Positions 12,876 to 20,501 of a DNA stretch of 20,501 bases are shown here, piece after piece. The position numbers and the translations under genes are program-made. Position 1 is the first letter of the stretch. The number at the start of each line of letters is the position of its first letter. Below the pieces are notes generated by a model that did no database searches, was not told the DNA's origin, and was given only the letters and a program-made list of their open reading frames with translations. Source of the stretch: a virus; IMG/VR virus record IMGVR_UViG_3300048834_000822, positions 1 through 20,501 of that record; one strand, given 5' to 3'.

Positions 12876-13328
12876 ATGCCGTCTACCAACACCCGCAACG
12901 ACATCCTCATCGCCATCCGCACGGGCCTGCTGGAGATCTCCGGCATGCACGCGGATCGCGTGCTGATCCGACGCCCAGCGTCGGACGAGGCGCAGGCGAA
13001 GAGCCCTGTCGTGTTCGTGCACTGGTATCGCGACCACGGCATGCGCAAGGACGGCAACAAGCGAGAGCGGGAGTTGATCGTCATCGTCGGCGCGTTCATC
13101 GGCATCGATCGCTCGAAGGCCGAGAGCCAGTTGATGCAGCTTTCGGAGTTCTACGACCAGGTGCACGCCAAGATGGAGGCGCTGGCCGAGAGCGACTTGA
13201 ACGCCACCGTGTTGAGCATGGTCGAGCAGGAGCCGGGCATTATGCCCGATCCCGACGCCGCACAAATCACCGGCTACATCAGCTGTGGCTGGAGGATCAC
13301 GTACATCCGCAACATCAGCAGCACCTGA
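12876..13328 (+). CDS. Tail terminator-like protein, 150 aa
   Basis: The protein reads as an alpha/beta domain. A first helix NDILIAIRTGLLEISGM is followed by strands with alternating hydrophobics (SPVVFVHWY, RELIVIVGAFIGI), a second helix (ESQLMQLSEFYDQVHAKMEAL) and final strands (GYISCGWRITYIRNIS). This beta-alpha-beta order, length and position between a neck protein and a tail tube candidate fit the tail terminator family (lambda gpU-like, or Mu gp37/DUF1834-like), which caps the tail tube. The sequence match to any one family is not firm. The ATG at 12876 lies 2 bases after the previous stop, with only a weak ribosome binding site (AGGGG), so translational coupling is likely. Confidence 0.6.
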   Translation: MPSTNTRNDILIAIRTGLLEISGMHADRVLIRRPASDEAQAKSPVVFVHWYRDHGMRKDGNKRERELIVIVGAFIGIDRSKAESQLMQLSEFYDQVHAKMEALAESDLNATVLSMVEQEPGIMPDPDAAQITGYISCGWRITYIRNISST

Positions 13329-13349
13329 GCTGCGCAAGGAGATCACGCC

Positions 13350-13757
13350 ATGGCCGAGCAACCCGAAGTCCAAGTATTTGACGTCAAAGCCTACGCGCAC
13401 GGCGCCGACTCGTACCCCGGCATCGAGACGCTGGAGATTGCGAAGATTCGCGGCCCGCTCATCGGCATCCGCAAAGAAGGCGAAGAGGTGCCCTCGAAGT
13501 TCGAGCGCGCAGGCACCAACGAAGGCCCCGTCACCGTGCAGATTACGTCTCGCTCGCTGTCCACGCTGCTGACGCTGCTGGCCCAGGCGGAAGGCGACGC
13601 GACGGTCAGGGTCCGGAACGCCGGCGAAGGCGCCGACAAGATCGTCACGCTCACAGACGTGTCGTACGAGCGGTCCAGCATGTCCGCTCGTCGCGACAAC
13701 CTGGGCAGTTTCTCGCTGAGCGGCAAGGCTCTGGCCGCCGCCTTCTCCGATCCCTAA
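13350..13757 (+). CDS. Candidate tail tube (major tail) protein, 135 aa
   Basis: The sequence is rich in predicted beta strands (EVQVFDVKAYAHG, GPVTVQITSRSLSTLL, DATVRVRN, KIVTLTDVSYER), with the closing SFSLSGKALAAAFSDP typical of a compact beta-sandwich that ends in a short helix. Position immediately before the tape measure gene and after a terminator-like gene is where siphoviruses place the tube protein. Recognition is by context and fold pattern; no family motif is certain. AAGGAGATC provides a good ribosome binding site. At 135 residues it is shorter than many tube proteins. The usual tail-assembly chaperone genes expected between it and the tape measure gene are absent. Confidence 0.55.
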   Translation: MAEQPEVQVFDVKAYAHGADSYPGIETLEIAKIRGPLIGIRKEGEEVPSKFERAGTNEGPVTVQITSRSLSTLLTLLAQAEGDATVRVRNAGEGADKIVTLTDVSYERSSMSARRDNLGSFSLSGKALAAAFSDP

Positions 13758-13774
13758 TGATTCTGTGATCGCCC

Positions 13775-15712
13775 ATGGCTGAAGAAGTCAAAATCCGGAT
13801 CACGGCCGACGACCAGGCGAGCAAGCCTGTGTTGGACGCCGTCCGCGCGGAGAAGGAGTTCGGGCTTGCCGCGCAAGAGGCCGGCGAACTCGCTGCGAGG
13901 GCGGCGGCACAACAGTCGGCCTCCAAGCAGGACCTGCGCACACGCCTCGAAGAATTGGTGCGTGCCCAGGACGATTACCTGCAAAGCATTCGGGACGGCG
14001 CCGCCGTTGACCAGTCTGAGGTGGCGCTCGCCGAGGCCCGCGAAGATCAGATCCGCCGGATCACCGACGAGCTGGGACGCGAGGTCAACATCCAGGCGGA
14101 GATGACCCGTCGCGTGCGCGAGGCGGCCGATGCTCAGCGAGCGGCGACGCAGGTCGGGCAGGACGCGGCCAATCAGGCTGGCGTCGCCGCTGACGCAACG
14201 GGTCGTCAGGCTGATGCGGTGGTCGACCTGAAGGCCAAGCTCAGCGAGCTCACCCGCCAGCAAGACCTGTTCATTCTCTCGGTCCGTGGCGGGATGCCGG
14301 CAGACGAAGAAGCGATCACCGCCGCTGAAGGCCGCGAGCGTGAAATCTCACGCCTGCAGCGCACGCTGGCTTTGCAGACTTCGACTGAGAAGGCGGCCGA
14401 GGAAGCCGGCAAGAAGAGCGATCGAACGCTTCGTGACGGCGCCGAGGGTGCATCGCTGAAGGACAAAGCGATCGCCGCACTGGGCGAGAACGTGTTGGGC
14501 TTGATCGCTCGCCTGACCGCGCTGGGCGCCGTGGGGGGCACGGTCGTGCAGGTGTTCAAGGACATCGAGCGGGCCGCGCGGGCCGCGTCCGCGGCTGTTG
14601 AAAAGGTCGGCGAGGACACGCGGCCGTTGTCGGCGAACATTGGCGGTGCCAAGGCTGCTGACATTTTTGCCGGCGTCACTGCGATCTCCGCGGAGTCGGG
14701 CTTTAACGTCGCGGGGCGAGGTCAGTTGCTCGAGGCGGTTTCGGCGATGACCGACGTGCGGCCTGACATGTCCAGTCCCGAGATCATGAAGTCGGCTGCG
14801 AATCTCGCACTGCTCCAGCGCGGGACCGGCGTCGGTGGGCGCGAAGGGTTTGCCACCGTGCAGAGCATGATGGCCAACCTTGGCCTCAGTGAAGGACAGG
14901 CGGTCGATCGTGCGGCAGTGCTGCTCAACGGGGGATTCGACGCTCAGGGACTTCGGGACATCGTTGAGCGGAGCGGCACTCGCGGCGGCGAGCCTTTGCT
15001 GGCAGCGATCTACTCGGCGCGGCGGTTCGGGCTTGACCCCAACAAGGTCAGCCGCCAGTTGCCCACGCTGCTGGACAATCTCAACGCTCGCGATGACACC
15101 GGAGCGTTGACGCCTGAGCTTCAGGCCGCCGGGGTTCAGGATGGCCAGACCGTCATTCAAAGCCTGCAGGCCATTCGACAGGCTGTTGCGTCGGGCCAGA
15201 TCACTCAGGCTCAGGCGGACAAGATACTTGGTGGCGCCGCGTCGGCTCGCCTGGTCGATCCTCTCCTTCGCGCGGTCGCCGCCGGAGCGGACCAGCAGGC
15301 GATGGCCGAGCTCGCCGATCCCAACGCGGCCGAAGATCAGGTCAAACGCATCCTGGCGAATCCCTATGCTCGGGCCCAGGAGCGGCAGAACACTCGGGAA
15401 CTGCTGGTGCAAAGCCAGCGGGAGTCGCCAGGAAGCATTGCCGCGCGACGGGGTGAAGTGCTGGCACAGCAGGAAGCCGAAACCGCTGATCTGCCCGGCG
15501 TCTACAAGTTTGCCGCGGATGTCGGCAACTTGCCCAACTATCTGTTCCCGGGGAATGTCACGGACGATGATGCGCGCAACCGATCGCGAATCCTGCAGAA
15601 CTCCGGGGCCGCCGGCAATGCGTCGCCCACGACCCCGACTGTAGTCAACGTCACCAACATGTACGTCAACGGCGAGCCTCGCCTCACGGCGCCGACGGGG
15701 AGGCTTGACTGA
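13775..15712 (+). CDS. Tape measure protein, 645 aa
   Basis: Tape measure proteins set tail length and pass through the membrane during DNA injection. This one opens with the usual VKIRITADDQASKPVLDAV start of the family. A coiled coil then covers about residues 25-215, with a tandem duplication: residues 54-100 and 152-198 are 18/47 identical without gaps. A hydrophobic segment (about 236-262, LGLIARLTALGAVGG) follows, then an Ala/Gly/Asp-rich helical body with repeated LxxA patterns to the C-terminus. From length alone, a tail near 100 nm would be expected (inference from the common ratio of about 0.15 nm per residue). The ATG at 13775 has no good ribosome binding site. The stop overlaps the next start (TGATG). 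Confidence 0.88.
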   Translation: MAEEVKIRITADDQASKPVLDAVRAEKEFGLAAQEAGELAARAAAQQSASKQDLRTRLEELVRAQDDYLQSIRDGAAVDQSEVALAEAREDQIRRITDELGREVNIQAEMTRRVREAADAQRAATQVGQDAANQAGVAADATGRQADAVVDLKAKLSELTRQQDLFILSVRGGMPADEEAITAAEGREREISRLQRTLALQTSTEKAAEEAGKKSDRTLRDGAEGASLKDKAIAALGENVLGLIARLTALGAVGGTVVQVFKDIERAARAASAAVEKVGEDTRPLSANIGGAKAADIFAGVTAISAESGFNVAGRGQLLEAVSAMTDVRPDMSSPEIMKSAANLALLQRGTGVGGREGFATVQSMMANLGLSEGQAVDRAAVLLNGGFDAQGLRDIVERSGTRGGEPLLAAIYSARRFGLDPNKVSRQLPTLLDNLNARDDTGALTPELQAAGVQDGQTVIQSLQAIRQAVASGQITQAQADKILGGAASARLVDPLLRAVAAGADQQAMAELADPNAAEDQVKRILANPYARAQERQNTRELLVQSQRESPGSIAARRGEVLAQQEAETADLPGVYKFAADVGNLPNYLFPGNVTDDDARNRSRILQNSGAAGNASPTTPTVVNVTNMYVNGEPRLTAPTGRLD

Positions 15713-16158
15713 TGGAGTACCTCGTTGACGACGTCGCGGTGAACGATCGCATCGACTGGCGCCACCAGCCGTCGCCGGCCCCGAGCACGATCGAGGTCAA
15801 CGACCATCCCGGCATTGCCAAGCGCTTCGTCACGGTCGGCGCCGAGAAGCCAGGGGCGATGCAGGTCACCGGCTACTTGATGGCTGAGGGCGCGACCTAC
15901 ACCGCCGCCAACGGCGCCTTGCTTCGCAAAATCGTCGAATGGGACCAGCGTCGCAACCGCGCGGAGACCAGCAAAGTCACGATCCACGGCATCGTGTTCG
16001 ACCCGTGCAAGCTCGAAGATTTCCGCGCGGTTGGTCCTGTTGAGCCCTGCCAGCCTAGCGAAGAGGCAGCTGACGGGACGCTTGCGTTTCGCAGGCTGTG
16101 CGTGTGGACCTGGATGCAGCTCGTGCCGCTGCCCCCGGAAGAAGAGGAGGGCGCGTAA
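15712..16158 (+). CDS. Distal tail / baseplate protein candidate, 148 aa
   Basis: Its start overlaps the tape measure stop by one base, with GGGGAGG about 8 bases upstream, so translation is coupled. The sequence shows short strands (YLVDDVAVNDRIDW, KRFVTVGAEKPGAMQVTGYL) and the segment AANGALLRKIVEWDQRR, then VTIHGIVFDPCKLEDF and a Trp-rich RRLCVWTWMQLVPL before an acidic PPEEEEGA tail. The 'hTGhh....D...L..h......rv.v.g..h' order resembles small tail-tip proteins that follow tape measure genes. No family is firmly recognised. It probably joins the tube end to the tip complex formed with the 757-residue protein next to it. Confidence 0.6.
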   Translation: MEYLVDDVAVNDRIDWRHQPSPAPSTIEVNDHPGIAKRFVTVGAEKPGAMQVTGYLMAEGATYTAANGALLRKIVEWDQRRNRAETSKVTIHGIVFDPCKLEDFRAVGPVEPCQPSEEAADGTLAFRRLCVWTWMQLVPLPPEEEEGA

Positions 16159-16163
16159 ATCGC

Positions 16164-18437
16164 ATGGCCGAGCAACTGAGCAAACCCGTGGTCGCGCAGG
16201 TCCAGCAGATCGTCTATCGACGTCCGCTGGCCGATGGCGCTCAGCTGCTCAACGGCGAGCAGGACGGCTGGCTGGTCGAGCCTCGGCTTCGCTGCGACTC
16301 GATCGTCAACGCCATCGGCCTGCGCGGCTCGTCCGCTCAGTTCGCGTTCGTCGCGCCGTCGATCGACGACACCACCGTCGCGTTCGAAGAAGCCATGAAG
16401 GCGTTCAGCACGGACGACCAGGTCCGCGTCGAAGTGTTTCCGCCGAACGATCCGCTCGTGCAACAGGAGCCCACCGATCCGCCCAAGGGCAAGCTGCGGT
16501 TCGAAGGCGTGCTGCGCCGTCACCAGTTCCAGGTGGACCCGGTGAGCGGCGAGCAGGTCACACTGCTGGCCCACGGGACGCCCACGGTCATGAACCGCCA
16601 GACGGAGCACCTCGTGTACGGCCGATGGGTCGCGCACGAGACCTTTGCCAGCCGCGTGATCGAGTCGATGACCCTGCCGGCGGTATTCAATTTCCGGGGC
16701 AAGCCCAATCGCAACCCGTATCAGCAGATCAAGCCGGCGATTCCCTCGGGCGGGTACATGGAGAGCGTCGCCGATCTGCGGGCGTTCGTGTTCACGCACG
16801 ACTCGGACCCTGCCGGCCAGTACTGGACGTTTCGGCAGGCCCTGGCGTCGCTGGTGATCCGCTGGCTGTACGGCAGCCACCTCGCTGACGAGCAGCCGGA
16901 CGTGAAGCCGCGCGTCGTGATGCTCGCGCCCGAGACGCTGGCGCTGCTCAGTGCGGACTCGCACGCCGCCGGCGATCGGCAGTTGCCTGAGGTCAACGTG
17001 CACGGCCTGGGCGTGCTGGCGGCAATCGATGCGATCTGCCGCGCGGCCAACTGGCTGTGGGCGTGTGAGCTGAGCGCTCCGCTGGCGACGGATGATCCGG
17101 CCACCAACCTGGACGAGACGGCCAGCGAGGCGGAGGCAGCCAACTGGCGGCCGTATCAGCTCCGCATCTGGCAGCGCAACCAGGGCGTGCCCAAGTGGGT
17201 GGATTTGGCCAAGCGGGGCAGCGACGCCACCGACGCCGATGTCGAAACGACCCTGGCCAACAACACCGTCAACAAAATCACCGGCATCGTAGACCGCGGC
17301 GAGTTGGCGACCGAGGTCTACGGCGTCGGCCGCGTGGTGATCGAGCACACCTGGGCGATCAAGCCGCTGTGGGCTGAGAGCGACATGCACTCCGCGGCGA
17401 TCAGCGGCGAACTGCAAAAGGTCACTGAGGCCAAGCTCGCCAGCGCCAGCACCTATCACGCCAAGCACGTGCAGGGCGGCGTGCTGTTCGATCGTTGGGG
17501 CCACGTCGGCCGCGCCTGGGGGCTTGCCCACGCGTCGGGCTTTGTGGGCTACACGAGCGGGCCGTACGCCCACGATCCCCTGGGCTTCGACTTCGCCGCG
17601 GAGATGGGGCTCAACGCGCTGACGGGCCTGGACTACAACGCCGTCTACCTCGAGCGCAACAGCAACGGCGTCGTCCCGCCGGAAATGTTCTGGATGAAGC
17701 GCCCGCGGCTCGCGTTGCCGTTGAAGCATCCGGCTGCTCGGTCGATCGGCCAAGAGTACCGACTCGATGTGAGCGAGGACGGGGGCGCCACGTGGCAGCT
17801 CTGCACCGTCAAGTTTTCGGTGCTCAACGACGGGTTCGGGATCGTGTTCAACAATGTCCGCAACCTGGCGTCGATCAACAACGCGACGTTTGGCACGGGC
17901 GAGGCACCGCCGGTGGCCAGGTCCTGGTGGGCGTTGATCAAGTCCCAGCAGCTTCGATTCACGCTGACGGCTGGCGTCGAAGCAGATCACGCGGCTCGGT
18001 TCGATGCACGCCGGCAGGCGACGTGCGGCTCTCGCTACTACACGGCGCAGTTGCTGCCGGTGGACATCGAGGAGCGATGGGCGTCGCCGGATCACGTGCT
18101 GGGCAACGGCGTGTGGACCAAGCTGCCCACCATCAACAGCGTCGGCGCCGTGACGGCCACGACGGTCCGCGACGTCGCCGAGCGACAGCGCGACGTGGTG
18201 TCGATGGGCGTGCTGTCGGCCTCGGTCACCACCTGGCAGATGGTGTTCGACCGCTGGCGCCTTGGCGACCTGATCCAGGGCGTGCGGGGCCGCGCCTACT
18301 CGTTCGGCGTCGGTGCTGGCGACCAGGCCATCTACCCGCAGGTGGTCAGCGTCACCGAGCAGATCGGCCTCGCCCAGGCCATCGTGCTCACGTTGGACGA
18401 CGCCGGGCCGTACGCCCAGAAGGGAGCGGACCTGTAA
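16164..18437 (+). CDS. Large tail tip / baseplate hub protein, 757 aa
   Basis: No domain family is recognised with confidence. The protein is long, neutral and beta-rich, with repeated aromatic segments (NWRPYQLRIWQRNQG, SRSWWALIKSQQLRF-like stretches) and no membrane segments. Residues about 30-190 read as an N-terminal beta domain (DDTTVAFEEAMKAF, KLRFEGVLRRHQFQVD), and 480-600 contains SEDGGATWQLCTVKFSVLND. Placement after a tape measure gene and before two fibre-type genes is that of siphoviral hub or Tal-like proteins, which cap the tip and contact the host. The ATG at 16164 is used; GAGGAGG is 13 bases upstream, slightly far. The stop overlaps the next start (TAATG). Confidence 0.7.
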   Translation: MAEQLSKPVVAQVQQIVYRRPLADGAQLLNGEQDGWLVEPRLRCDSIVNAIGLRGSSAQFAFVAPSIDDTTVAFEEAMKAFSTDDQVRVEVFPPNDPLVQQEPTDPPKGKLRFEGVLRRHQFQVDPVSGEQVTLLAHGTPTVMNRQTEHLVYGRWVAHETFASRVIESMTLPAVFNFRGKPNRNPYQQIKPAIPSGGYMESVADLRAFVFTHDSDPAGQYWTFRQALASLVIRWLYGSHLADEQPDVKPRVVMLAPETLALLSADSHAAGDRQLPEVNVHGLGVLAAIDAICRAANWLWACELSAPLATDDPATNLDETASEAEAANWRPYQLRIWQRNQGVPKWVDLAKRGSDATDADVETTLANNTVNKITGIVDRGELATEVYGVGRVVIEHTWAIKPLWAESDMHSAAISGELQKVTEAKLASASTYHAKHVQGGVLFDRWGHVGRAWGLAHASGFVGYTSGPYAHDPLGFDFAAEMGLNALTGLDYNAVYLERNSNGVVPPEMFWMKRPRLALPLKHPAARSIGQEYRLDVSEDGGATWQLCTVKFSVLNDGFGIVFNNVRNLASINNATFGTGEAPPVARSWWALIKSQQLRFTLTAGVEADHAARFDARRQATCGSRYYTAQLLPVDIEERWASPDHVLGNGVWTKLPTINSVGAVTATTVRDVAERQRDVVSMGVLSASVTTWQMVFDRWRLGDLIQGVRGRAYSFGVGAGDQAIYPQVVSVTEQIGLAQAIVLTLDDAGPYAQKGADL

Positions 18438-18937
18438 TGGCAACGCTCCGTTTTCGCATCGGGCGCAAGACGTCGTGGCAGGCGAGCGATCGCCTGCTGC
18501 TGGTCCTTGGCAGCGAGGGTGCCGCCGACCTGGCCAGCTCGACGCCGGCGGGCGGCACGGTCGTGCAGGTGGTCGAGCCCTGGCCCAACGGCGGGCAGAC
18601 CAAGGGCGGCTGGGGCGCGGGGCGGTGGGGGCAAGGGCAGTGGGGGCTGGGGCCGCTGACGTGGGGCTGGGGAGCCGGCGAGTGGGGGCAGGGTGCCTGG
18701 GGCGGCTCCATGGTGCCTCGCCTGGTCATCGACCACGTCTACCGGCCCACCGACGTGTGCACCACGCTGCCGGTCGGCGTCAAGCTTCGGGATCTCGCCG
18801 GCAACGTGAGCACCGTGCTCGAGACCGTCGTGTCGATCAGCGATCCGCCCAAGGGCACCCGCGACCTGCGCGCCGTCGCCACCGTGAACGATCTGGAAGT
18901 TCGCCTGACCTTTACGCAGTCGCCCAACCTCGATTGA
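18437..18937 (+). CDS. Trp-Gly repeat tail protein, 166 aa
   Basis: The start overlaps the hub gene stop (TAATG) and is preceded by GGGAGCGGA. Residues 57-90 carry seven Trp each followed by Gly at about 5-residue spacing (GGWGAGRWGQGQWGLG, TWGWGAGEWGQGAWGG). This is an imperfect tandem repeat also visible in the DNA at about 18606-18703. The C-terminal part (about 96-166) looks like a fibronectin/Ig-type beta domain: VYRPTDVCTTLPVGVKLRDLAGNVS has the 'hxhxDxaGNxS' loop of such folds. WG-rich segments of this kind occur in some phage tail-tip proteins. A stacking or carbohydrate-contacting surface is possible. It is not recognised as a named family. Confidence 0.7.
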   Translation: MATLRFRIGRKTSWQASDRLLLVLGSEGAADLASSTPAGGTVVQVVEPWPNGGQTKGGWGAGRWGQGQWGLGPLTWGWGAGEWGQGAWGGSMVPRLVIDHVYRPTDVCTTLPVGVKLRDLAGNVSTVLETVVSISDPPKGTRDLRAVATVNDLEVRLTFTQSPNLD

Positions 18938-18949
18938 GGAGCGTTCGAA

Positions 18950-19777
18950 ATGGCCGTCAAAGACCTCACCGTCGCACAGATCGTCGCCCTGGCCGGCACT
19001 CGGCTGGCGAAGTCCGGGGCCCTGGTGATCACGCCGAACACCGAGAACTATCTCGTGCCCGCGGCGAGCGCATTTTACCACCTGGACAACGCATCGCTGG
19101 GCCTGGCGTGCATGGCGGACGACGCGGCGGCCACCACGGTGCGCGTCACGGCCTGCGGCCAGGTCCCGATCGCCGGCTCGGTCTACATTTATGCCGGCGG
19201 GGCGATCAGCTTGAGCAGCTACAACGGCGACACCGCCTTGGTCTACGCCTACGTCAACAGCGGTGCGCTGGCGCTGGGCGCGGCGTCGATCGCCGATGGC
19301 TGGCCCGCGACGGAGCACGTCAAGGTTGCTGCCGTCACCGTGGCCGGCAGCGCCATCAGCACGATTGTGGACTACCGCGGGGCTCAAGTGCTCAGCTCGT
19401 CACACGACCAGGTGCGGTATGTGCTCTCGCTCACCACGCAAGGCACCACCAGCGGCGCTTCGACGGTGACCATCACACTGGTGGACGCCGCCGGCCAGCA
19501 GATCAAGACGACCGACTACCTGCGCGTACGGATCTGCAACTCCGGCGCGTACGCCACGGCCACCAACGCCACCATCGCCGCAGGCGCGAACACCACGGCC
19601 GTCGAAACCATGACCAGCAACAAGGACCTGGTGCTTAAGAGCCACACGGACGGGACGTTCACGGTGACGCTGACCGACGCCTCCGCCGAAACCGTCACGC
19701 TCCGGATCGGCCCGCCAACCCTGAGCGGCCGACGCGGCGACTACACCGCCACGCTCAACGTCACGCACGCCGCTTGA
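18950..19777 (+). CDS. Tail fibre or tail-associated structural protein, 275 aa
   Basis: The N-terminal half (residues 1-145) is beta-rich, with Gly/Ala/Thr content typical of fibres: LVYAYVNSGALALGAASIADG, HVKVAAVTVAGSAISTIVDY. The C-terminal half (about 150-275) matches a domain pattern common in phage structural proteins. It has 'TVTITLVDAAGQQI', 'LRVRICNSGAYATATNATI', 'MTSNKDLVLKSHTDGTFTVTLTDASAETVTLRI', that is, a beta-sandwich with a charged NKDL turn and a Td.dG.f.v strand pair. It is encoded between the WG-repeat gene and the last fibre gene, with GAGGAG eight bases before the ATG. Host-contact or tip-assembly function is inferred from position; receptor specificity cannot be read. 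Confidence 0.65.
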   Translation: MAVKDLTVAQIVALAGTRLAKSGALVITPNTENYLVPAASAFYHLDNASLGLACMADDAAATTVRVTACGQVPIAGSVYIYAGGAISLSSYNGDTALVYAYVNSGALALGAASIADGWPATEHVKVAAVTVAGSAISTIVDYRGAQVLSSSHDQVRYVLSLTTQGTTSGASTVTITLVDAAGQQIKTTDYLRVRICNSGAYATATNATIAAGANTTAVETMTSNKDLVLKSHTDGTFTVTLTDASAETVTLRIGPPTLSGRRGDYTATLNVTHAA

Positions 19778-19839
19778 TCACCCCAAGGACCCCCGACCCC
19801 TGGACCCCGGAAGTGCAGATTTCAACGAAGGATTGAACC

Positions 19840-20501
19840 ATGGCCCGCGACCTTTCAGACGCCATCGAACTCGCCGCGACCAAGCACCTGCTTAAAGGCG
19901 ACGCATGGAGTCAGCCGGCCGGTCTCTATCTGGCGGTGCACGTGCACACCAACCTCGCCGCTTCCGCCGACACCGACGACACCACCATTGACGTGGATGA
20001 CGAGATCATTGAGGGCGCCGAGATCACCATCAACCCCGGCGGCGCGAATGAAGAGACGTTTTACGCTGGTGAGGTCACCGGCTCGGGGCCCTACACCGTT
20101 GAGCTGCTTGACGCGGCAGGCGCCGCTGCGGATCTGGGCTATGACCACGCGGACAACGAGGCGGTGGTGTTTGAGCCCTCCGACGCCTTCGACAACGTGA
20201 TTGAGCCGGCTGCTGGCAGCTACGCTCGCACCGAGTCGGCAAGCTGGAGCAACCCTGCCACCAACGGCAGCGGCCTGCGCCAATGCAGCAACTCGGGCAC
20301 GGTGGCATTCCCTCAGGCGACCGGCGATGCGTGGGGCCTGACTCGCTGGCTCGTGCTTTACTCTGCGAGCACCTCAGGCACCGCGCTGGCCAAGTTCCGG
20401 CTCGACTCAATCTCGGACATTGTGGAGGACTACCTGCTGCAGTTCGCCGCCGGCACGCTTAAGCTGGCGGTCAACGGCGCGCACGCGTTTGCCGATCGCC
20501 A
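19840..20501 (+). CDS. Tail fibre-type protein with inserted beta domain, cut by the right edge
   Basis: ATG at 19840 with GAAGGA about 8 bases upstream opens a frame that is still open at the right edge (220 codons visible). The start LSDAIELAATKHLLKGDAW is followed by QPAGLYLAVHVHTN. From about 124 onward GSYARTESASWSN, NGSGLRQCSNSGTVAFPQAT, WGLTRWLVLYSASTSG and LLQFAAGTLKLAVN match the well-known phage tail fibre pattern 'lylaLht.....gg.YaR......' through 'vtfp.AtgdWG.vth..lfda..gg.......g.l.v.l'. Between the LYLA strand and GSYAR lies an extra domain (about 39-115; TTIDVDDEIIEGAEITINPG, GEVTGSGPYTVELLDAAG) that resembles small beta domains repeated in fibres. The C-terminus is missing. 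Confidence 0.8.
   Translation, partial: MARDLSDAIELAATKHLLKGDAWSQPAGLYLAVHVHTNLAASADTDDTTIDVDDEIIEGAEITINPGGANEETFYAGEVTGSGPYTVELLDAAGAAADLGYDHADNEAVVFEPSDAFDNVIEPAAGSYARTESASWSNPATNGSGLRQCSNSGTVAFPQATGDAWGLTRWLVLYSASTSGTALAKFRLDSISDIVEDYLLQFAAGTLKLAVNGAHAFADR

Noticed and set aside
15897-18443. Very long open frame (848 codons) on the minus strand
   Set aside because: It is the antisense shadow of the 757-residue tail gene, caused by G/C-ending codons; the + frame has proper start, spacing and fold patterns.
1-20501. CRISPR array, insertion sequence, integrase or toxin-antitoxin pair
   Set aside because: No regularly spaced repeats, transposase, recombinase or recognisable toxin motifs were found on either strand.

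Overview
The window is a high-GC stretch of a tailed-phage (Caudoviricetes) genome or prophage. It holds a short regulatory/accessory region on both strands (1-2395), then about 18 kb of tightly packed, co-directional packaging, head and tail genes on the + strand (2396 to the right edge). No integrase, transposase, replication gene, CRISPR array or rRNA is visible. GC-rich codon use and GTG starts suggest a high-GC bacterial host. The sequence alone does not name the host.

Left region. A minus-strand gene probably starts at position 35 and runs off the left edge. A convincing minus-strand terminator (129-165) closes a second minus-strand unit. That unit has a 51-residue gene (439-594) followed by about 300 bases dense in perfect hairpins, a possible structured RNA. 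A divergent control region (595-696) with direct repeats separates it from a 92-residue + gene. Next come a minus-strand gene resembling a phage HExxH-type peptidase whose second histidine is replaced by glutamate, a zinc-ribbon membrane protein, a terminator, and an elongator-type tRNA with anticodon CAT (2004-2076).

Late operon, part 1: membrane proteins and packaging. After a gene-free, hairpin-rich leader (2077-2395) come a composite membrane/lipoprotein, a coiled-coil protein with a C-terminal membrane anchor, a 77-residue protein, a terminase small subunit candidate and a terminase large subunit with recognisable ATPase and nuclease motifs. The order recalls Mu gp25 to gp28.

Part 2: head. 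A portal protein is fused to a Mu gpF-like head morphogenesis domain. It is followed by an HK97-type prohead protease, an HK97-fold major capsid protein and a probable decoration protein set between two strong hairpin terminators.

Part 3: connector and tail. A 64-residue protein, a head-tail adaptor, a neck/completion protein, a tail-terminator-like protein, a candidate tail tube and a tape measure protein with an internal duplication follow. Then come a 148-residue and a 757-residue tail-tip/baseplate candidate, a Trp-Gly-rich repeat protein, and two fibre-like proteins, the last cut by the window edge. There is no sheath gene, so a siphovirus-like tail is most likely.

No clearly new defence or enzymatic system was found. 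The most interesting leads are the structured non-coding block at the left, the portal-MuF fusion whose codon usage changes at the domain junction, the composite membrane/lipoprotein, the duplication in the tape measure protein, and the Trp-Gly repeat tail protein.
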